In this document: positions 33,377 through 34,459 of the stretch, piece after piece
Layout of the letters: the number at the start of each line of letters is the position of its first letter
Position numbering within the stretch: the stretch's first letter is position 1
Assembly: GCA_035302345.1 (NCBI GenBank)
Contig: DATGSS010000068.1
Coordinates: 1 to 34,459, forward strand
DNA from: Paenalcaligenes sp035302345
Lineage (GTDB): Bacteria; Pseudomonadota; Gammaproteobacteria; Burkholderiales; Burkholderiaceae_B
Direction: 5' to 3'
Length of the DNA stretch: 34,459 nucleotides
The notes under the pieces: model-generated
Told to the model about the DNA's origin: nothing
Seen by the model: only the letters and a program-made list of their open reading frames with translations
Database searches by the model: none
Program-made: the position numbers and the translations under genes

Positions 33377-33439
33377 GGCCTCTGACGAGTGCATTCATTA
33401 CCGATCCATTTTTAATTTAGTTTTCTCATGAGCTGGTGA

Positions 33440-34459
33440 ATGAGCCAAATTGCCCATACCCTACAGCGTATGCCTGGTTTAGGCTTTTTGCGCGCCCTGC
33501 CTCGATTGGCACAAATAGGTATAGCCGCTGCTCTGATGGCTATCATGGTGGTGATTCTTTTGTGGTCTCGTACCCCTGCCTACGGCGTTTTATTTAGCCA
33601 AATAGAGGATCGCGACGGCGGCGCTATCATCGCGGCTCTTGAACAAATGAACGTGCCTTATCAGTTGAAAGACCAAGGCTCGGCTATTTACGTCCCTAAA
33701 GGAGATGTTTATAAAACCCGCATGAACCTAGCGGCACAAGGTTTACCACGCGGTGGTAGTGTTGGCTATGAAATTATGGATGACCTGCGCTTTGGGGCAA
33801 GCCAGTTTACGGAACAAGTCAACTATCAAAGAGCCATCGAAGGAGAGTTGGCCCAAACCATCGAGTCATTATTTTCAGTTGAAAAAGCACGCGTACATCT
33901 GGCTTTGCCCAAAGACACTCTGTTTACACGTCAACGTCAACCCGCCTCGGCCTCTGTAATGCTCAGCCTGTATCCAGGACGTCATTTGACTGCAGAACAA
34001 GTCTCGGCCATCACTTGGCTGGTGGCATCCAGTGTGCCTAATTTGCAGGCTGATAAAGTCTCGATCGTCAATCAAAATGGACGCCTCCTAAGTGGCTCTA
34101 GCCAAGAGTCGAAACAGTTAGATCAGCAACGCCAAATCACTCATGAGTTTGAGCAGCTCGCTATCGAGCGCATTTTGAATATCTTGGAACCTATCCTAGG
34201 CGAAGATAATGTACGCGCGCAGGTAAGTGCTGAAATAGACTTTGCGCAGCATGAGGAAACCTCGGAAACATATTCCCCAAACCAAACACCTGATACAGCC
34301 GCTGTACGCAGCGAGCAGCAACTGACATCGATCGACAATCAACCTGGTCTAGCTCAAGGGGTTCCAGGAGCACTCAGCAATCAACCCCCCGCTCCTGCGG
34401 TTGCACCTATCGTCACCCCAGACGAAGGCGAAGCCAGCGACAATAATGCCACCGAAACC
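33440..34459 (+). CDS. fliF: Flagellar MS-ring protein FliF, C-terminus beyond window edge
   Basis: The first 340 codons of FliF, the inner-membrane MS-ring subunit on which the basal body and C ring assemble; the frame is open to the end of the window. A membrane helix (about 25-43: QIGIAAALMAIMVVILLW) is followed by the YscJ/FliF ring-building motif region: YGVLFSQIEDRDGGAIIAALEQMNVPYQL, MNLAAQGLPRGGSVGYEIMDD, FTEQVNYQRAIEGELAQTI, VEKARVHLALPKDTLF and ASVMLSLYPGRHLT. The start is an ATG at 33440 that follows a TGA directly (33437-33439); that TGA ends a three-codon frame starting at 33428. There is no well-spaced ribosome-binding site; a second ATG lies at 33470. It is 63 bases after fliE. 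Confidence 0.96.
   Translation, partial: MSQIAHTLQRMPGLGFLRALPRLAQIGIAAALMAIMVVILLWSRTPAYGVLFSQIEDRDGGAIIAALEQMNVPYQLKDQGSAIYVPKGDVYKTRMNLAAQGLPRGGSVGYEIMDDLRFGASQFTEQVNYQRAIEGELAQTIESLFSVEKARVHLALPKDTLFTRQRQPASASVMLSLYPGRHLTAEQVSAITWLVASSVPNLQADKVSIVNQNGRLLSGSSQESKQLDQQRQITHEFEQLAIERILNILEPILGEDNVRAQVSAEIDFAQHEETSETYSPNQTPDTAAVRSEQQLTSIDNQPGLAQGVPGALSNQPPAPAVAPIVTPDEGEASDNNATET

Overview
The window reads as ordinary chromosome from a motile betaproteobacterium of the order Burkholderiales, most likely Alcaligenaceae. Pointers are a Bug/TctC-type solute-binding protein, a COG4111 (NadQ-type) NAD regulator, a Bordetella-like flagellar order (flaG-fliD-fliS-fliT-fliK-like-flhB-like, then fliE-fliF), and many 'hypothetical' genes typical of this group. 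By eye the base composition is closer to AT/GC balance than in most Alcaligenaceae, so I do not name a genus. No phage, transposase, CRISPR array or rRNA operon is visible.

Layout. 1-566 (-): partial lipoprotein. 766-6170 (+): pntA, pntB and a His-containing polytopic membrane protein as one likely operon, then a PTS_EIIC_2/PfoR-type membrane protein behind its own operator-like box. 6185-6898 (-): NlpD-like LysM/M23 lipoprotein. 7034-11660 (-): complete selenocysteine machinery, selA-selB-tRNA-Sec-selD. 11765-12202 (+): dtd. 12330-13700 (-): AGCS amino-acid:Na+ symporter. 13919-14290 (+): DsrE-like protein. 14322-15011 (-): methyltransferase. 15233-16945 (+): membrane-anchored GltB-like FMN/Fe-S protein. 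17444-19271 (+): SSF symporter plus a 43-aa membrane peptide. 19362-22652 (-): a fused enoyl-CoA hydratase/dehydrogenase with a degraded second half, then aspartase. 22868-23296 (+): DUF4395 protein. 23416-23492: tRNA-Met. 23596-24731: siderophore-interacting flavoprotein divergent from a MarR regulator with overlapping starts. 24721-27787 (-): nadQ, nadC and a Bug solute-binding protein. 27914-28681 (-): fliA. 28906-34459 (+): late and basal-body flagellar genes, with fliF cut by the window edge.

How the parts connect. The most interesting signal is a shared 21-base inverted-repeat operator. Two copies cover the predicted core promoter of nadC, just downstream of the nadQ-type regulator. A third copy sits directly in front of the PTS_EIIC_2-type gene, more than 20 kb away. 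This predicts that the uncharacterised transporter belongs to the NAD-repressor regulon and may move an NAD precursor. The Bug protein co-transcribed with nadC is a second candidate for vitamin B3-type scavenging. pntAB (NAD(P)H transhydrogenase) lies immediately before the transporter, so the left end is thematically linked to NAD(P) as well.

The flagellar block carries a recognisable sigma-28 promoter before flaG, and fliA is divergent from it. Several strong intrinsic terminators separate transcription units.
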